A stretch of 64,000 nucleotides of DNA from JAVVHH01 sp964613945 (GTDB taxonomy: Bacteria > Pseudomonadota > Alphaproteobacteria > Acetobacterales > Acetobacteraceae), in the NCBI GenBank assembly GCA_964613945.1, contig CAZTJC010000012.1:1-64000 (forward strand), in the 5' to 3' direction. Numbering within the stretch: the first letter of the stretch is position 1; every line of letters begins with the position of its first letter. Under the pieces are notes generated by a model, which saw only the letters and a list, made by a program, of their open reading frames with translations, was not told the DNA's origin and ran no database searches. Positions 61,770-64,000 of this stretch are shown here, one piece after another. The position numbers and the translations under genes are program-made.

Positions 61770-61788
61770 ATCCAGGGACGTCCTGGAT
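61770..61788 (+). promoter_or_regulatory. hairpin over the CoA-transferase start
   Basis: ATCCAGG (61770-61776) pairs with CCTGGAT (61782-61788) around GACGT. The 3' arm contains the first two bases of the ATG at 61787. TATCGA flanks both sides as a direct repeat (61765-61770 and 61791-61796). It could block initiation in RNA or be a DNA operator. Confidence 0.4.
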
Positions 61789-63007
61789 GATATCGATGCC
61801 TGACACACAAACGACCATCGACGCGCATCATGCCGTCACCCTGCCGCTGGACGGGATCGTCGTGCTTGATCTGACGCTGGCGCGGGCAGGCCCGACGGCG
61901 GTGCGCCACCTGGCGGATTGGGGCGCGAACGTCATCCGGGTCGAACCGCCCGACAGCGGCGGCGAGGACATCAGCGGTGACCGCGATGGGCCGGATTTCC
62001 AGAACCTGCATCGCAACAAACGAATGATCGAGCTGAACCTCAAATCGTCCGAGGGCCATGCGGCATTCATGAAGCTGGTCGCGACGGCAGACGTGATCAT
62101 CGAAAACATGCGTGCCACCGTGAAACACCGGCTCAAGATCGCCTGGGACGACGTGCACGCGGTCAATCCGCGGCTGGTGTATGGCAGCATCAGCGGCTTC
62201 GGCCAGACCGGACCCTACAGCGCGCGCGCCGGCGTGGATCAGATCGCGCAGGGCATGGGCGGCCTGATGAGCATCACCGGGCAACCGGGTGGGGGGCCGA
62301 TGCGGGTGGGCATCCCGATCGCGGACCTCACGGCCGGCAACCTGCTGGCGTTCGGGATCATGACAGCGCTGTTCGAGCGCGAGCGCACCGGCCTTGGCCG
62401 TTGGGTGCAGACCAGTCTGCTGGAGGTGCAGACCTTCATGCTCGACTTCCAGGCGACGCGATGGCTGATGGAGGGTGAGATCGCCAAACAGGCCGGCAAC
62501 GATCACCCGACCGGCATCCCGACCGGCGTGTTCCCGACCAGCGACGGCTACATCAACATCGCCGCCAGTTCCGCCCGACTGTTTGAACGGTTCAGTGTCG
62601 CGATCGGACATCCGGAATGGATCACCCGGTCGGGCTGGACCGACCAGAACGGCCGCAGCGCCGATCGCGAGGCGATTAACGCCGCGATCTCGGACGTGAC
62701 GCGGACGCAACCGGCCGCACATTGGATCGAGCTGTTCGAGGCGGCCGGGATTCCGTGCGGGCCGATCAACACGATCGACCGGGTGTTCGCCGATCCGCAA
62801 GTCCAGCATCTCGGCATGGCCACGCCGGTGGAGCATGCCCGGCTTGGCACGCTCTCCCTAGTTGCATCGCCAGTGATGATGTCCGGCCTGCCGCGCGGCG
62901 TTCGGACCGCGACGCCGGAGCGTGGCGAGCATACCGAACAGGTCCTGCGCGATTTGGGCTACGATGACGAAACGATCACCGATCTACATGAGAAAGGCGC
63001 CATTTGA
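61787..63007 (+). CDS. class III CoA-transferase (CaiB/BaiF family)
   Basis: 406 residues. DGIVVLDLTLARAGPTAVRHL, GANVIRVEPPDSGGED, IIENMRATVKHRL and SISGFGQTGPYSARAGVD with the catalytic-type Asp. Clearly related to the enzyme at 35758, but LTLARAGP replaces LTRVLAGP. It transfers CoA between organic acids; the substrate is unknown. Either ATG 61787 or ATG 61796 may be used. It stands alone behind the cold-shock terminator. Confidence 0.9.
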   Translation: MISMPDTQTTIDAHHAVTLPLDGIVVLDLTLARAGPTAVRHLADWGANVIRVEPPDSGGEDISGDRDGPDFQNLHRNKRMIELNLKSSEGHAAFMKLVATADVIIENMRATVKHRLKIAWDDVHAVNPRLVYGSISGFGQTGPYSARAGVDQIAQGMGGLMSITGQPGGGPMRVGIPIADLTAGNLLAFGIMTALFERERTGLGRWVQTSLLEVQTFMLDFQATRWLMEGEIAKQAGNDHPTGIPTGVFPTSDGYINIAASSARLFERFSVAIGHPEWITRSGWTDQNGRSADREAINAAISDVTRTQPAAHWIELFEAAGIPCGPINTIDRVFADPQVQHLGMATPVEHARLGTLSLVASPVMMSGLPRGVRTATPERGEHTEQVLRDLGYDDETITDLHEKGAI

Positions 63008-63147
63008 GACTGCGTCACTAGTGCAAGTGAGTAACAGCTGTGGCCGAAATGTCCGCTTAGCCTATGCGTCGGGCGATGGTGCACTTACTCTGGCAAACTA
63101 ACGACAGGCAAGGTCGCCTGTCTGCGCCGTTTACCAGGAGAAAGATC

Positions 63148-63429
63148 ATGAAGTCGCTTATGTCCGTCCTGTCGCTCGCCGCCGTTCTCGGCACCGCCGC
63201 TTGTGCCGGCAACATGACCCGTCCGACCGATACGGGTAACATGGCATTCCCGACACCTGTGCCACAGGGCAACATCGCCGTCAGCCGCCCGGCCACGCTT
63301 GACACCGGCAGCATGGGCACGCCGACCTCCAGCGGTGGTGCGTTGCGCCCGGCCAACCCCGGCTTCGACACCGGCAACATGGCGCTGCCATCCCGAGCAC
63401 AGGGCAACTCGCGCCCCGGCAGCTACTAA
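63148..63429 (+). CDS. small lipoprotein with DTGNM repeats
   Basis: 93 residues. The signal ends in a lipobox (AAVLGTAAC, Cys19). The mature part has three imperfect repeats: TDTGNMAFPTP, LDTGSMGTPTS and FDTGNMALPS, spaced about 30 residues. AGGAGAAAGATC directly before the ATG is a strong ribosome site. Function unknown; the composition suggests a flexible, surface-exposed outer membrane lipoprotein. Confidence 0.75.
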   Translation: MKSLMSVLSLAAVLGTAACAGNMTRPTDTGNMAFPTPVPQGNIAVSRPATLDTGSMGTPTSSGGALRPANPGFDTGNMALPSRAQGNSRPGSY

Positions 63430-63441
63430 AAAATCATCGTG

Positions 63442-63471
63442 GCCGGTCGGCGCCCTCGTGCGCCGGCCGGC
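63442..63471. terminator. bidirectional hairpin between convergent genes
   Basis: GCCGGTCGGCGC (63442-63453) pairs with GCGCCGGCCGGC (63460-63471) with one T-G wobble around loop CCTCGT. On the minus strand it is followed by a T tract (complement of 63428-63434), fitting an end for ccrM; on the plus strand it can stop the lipoprotein transcript. Confidence 0.7.
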
Positions 63472-64000
63472 TACTCGGCCGCCGCGATCGCCTCACTTCG
63501 TAGGATGTCGATCGGAACCAGGGCGCCGCCGCGCTCGAAATACCAGAACGTCCAGCCGTTGCAGCTCGGCGTATTCTGCATCGTCGCACCGACCTTGTGA
63601 ATCGATCCCCGGACATCGCCGGCGATCAGCGACCCGTCCGTTGCCACCACCGCACGAACCCGGCGCTGCTTGTCCGTCAGCACCGTCCCCTCCGGCAACA
63701 GCCCGCGCTCGACCAGGTTGCCGAATGGCACGCGGGGTGCGTCGCGCTTGGTGGGCGAGGCCGCCGTCTCCTCGAGCGGCGCGGGGCGGACTCGGCGCAC
63801 CCGGCCGATCGCGGCTTCCGCATAGGCGGGATGCCGCTCGATGCCGATGAAATGCCGATGCAGCCGCTTGGCCACCGCGGCGGTGGTGCCGGTGCCGAGA
63901 AACGGATCGAGCAGGACATCGCCCGGTGATGTGCTCGCCAGCAGGACACGGTGCAGCAGGGCCTCAGGCTTCTGCGTCGGGTGCAGCTTCAGGCCATGGC
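63471..64000 (-). CDS. ccrM: CcrM-type adenine DNA methyltransferase, 3' part
   Basis: The C-terminal about 176 residues are in the window. The AdoMet motif DVLLDPFLGTGTTAAVAKRLHRHFIGIE and the preceding HPTQKPEALLHRVL are those of beta-class N6-adenine methyltransferases. The tail from GLLPEGTVLTDKQRRVRAVVATDGSL with IHKVGATMQNTPSCNGW is the CcrM-specific C-terminal domain. CcrM methylates GANTC and controls cell-cycle genes in Alphaproteobacteria. The 5' part lies beyond 64000. Confidence 0.93.
   Translation of the reverse strand, partial: HGLKLHPTQKPEALLHRVLLASTSPGDVLLDPFLGTGTTAAVAKRLHRHFIGIERHPAYAEAAIGRVRRVRPAPLEETAASPTKRDAPRVPFGNLVERGLLPEGTVLTDKQRRVRAVVATDGSLIAGDVRGSIHKVGATMQNTPSCNGWTFWYFERGGALVPIDILRSEAIAAAE

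Overview
The window is GC-rich DNA from an alphaproteobacterium, most likely a member of the Rhodospirillales/Acetobacteraceae. Evidence: the gene order ispDF - dusB - ntrBC - ntrYX - dat; a fused IspDF; a CcrM-type adenine methyltransferase; a leucyl/aspartyl-tRNA protein transferase (Bpt); a cytochrome bc1 chaperone beside a DUF177/L32/plsX/fabH/ihfA cluster; and an initiator tRNA with the alphaproteobacterial anticodon stem. The lineage is inferred from gene content, not from a search.

Layout. 1-1343: 3' part of initiator tRNA-Met and a type-1 periplasmic binding protein. 1340-2551: MFS exporter. 2754-11025: nitrate assimilation operon (NarK-type transporter, molybdopterin nitrate reductase, unknown 115-residue protein, NirB, NirD, and a PP2C phosphatase-Ser/Thr kinase fusion). 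11029-13996: envelope genes (OmpA-like lipoprotein, Sel1 repeats, ATPase-LysM fusion). About 14000-20400: an AT-richer, gene-poor stretch with two tRNAs (Thr, Ser), broken genes (acyltransferase with two T-run frameshifts, nuclease fragment, His-rich/EF-hand fragment), a single-domain response regulator and a stand-alone phosphotransfer-like helical protein. 20451-25442: fosmidomycin-resistance-type MFS, a polar amino acid ABC importer without its ATPase, and an LpxR-like lipid A deacylase.

25455-28388 is the most interesting locus. A fused regulator (degenerate receiver, ANTAR RNA-binding domain, two PilJ/NIT-like nitrate-sensing domains) is divergent from a second NarK-type transporter. The intergenic DNA holds a sigma-54 -24/-12 match. 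Its predicted start point falls on a 9-bp hairpin with a hexaloop carrying A1 and G4, the ANTAR target signature. A ribosome-site-led 26-codon mini-ORF follows. The transporter itself has an in-frame TGA. The main nitrate operon also has a -24/-12 match. NtrBC and NtrYX are in the same window, so both nitrate loci look wired to nitrogen control.

28477-38763: acyltransferase, Bpt, penicillin-acylase family protein, a trypsin-like PDZ protein lacking its catalytic residues, aldehyde dehydrogenase, class III CoA-transferase, small hydrolases. 38876-45417: glyA, nrdR and the riboflavin cluster (ribD, ribE, ribBA with a degenerate RibA half, ribH), nusB, thiL. 45419-50551: bamE, bc1 chaperone, DUF177, rpmF, plsX, fabH, ihfA, merR-type regulator and tRNA-Pro. 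50556-60752: ispDF, dusB, ntrB, ntrC, ntrY, ntrX, dat, transglycosylase. 60867-64000: two-domain cold-shock protein, a second class III CoA-transferase, a repeat-bearing lipoprotein and the 3' end of ccrM. No CRISPR array, complete insertion sequence or origin was seen.
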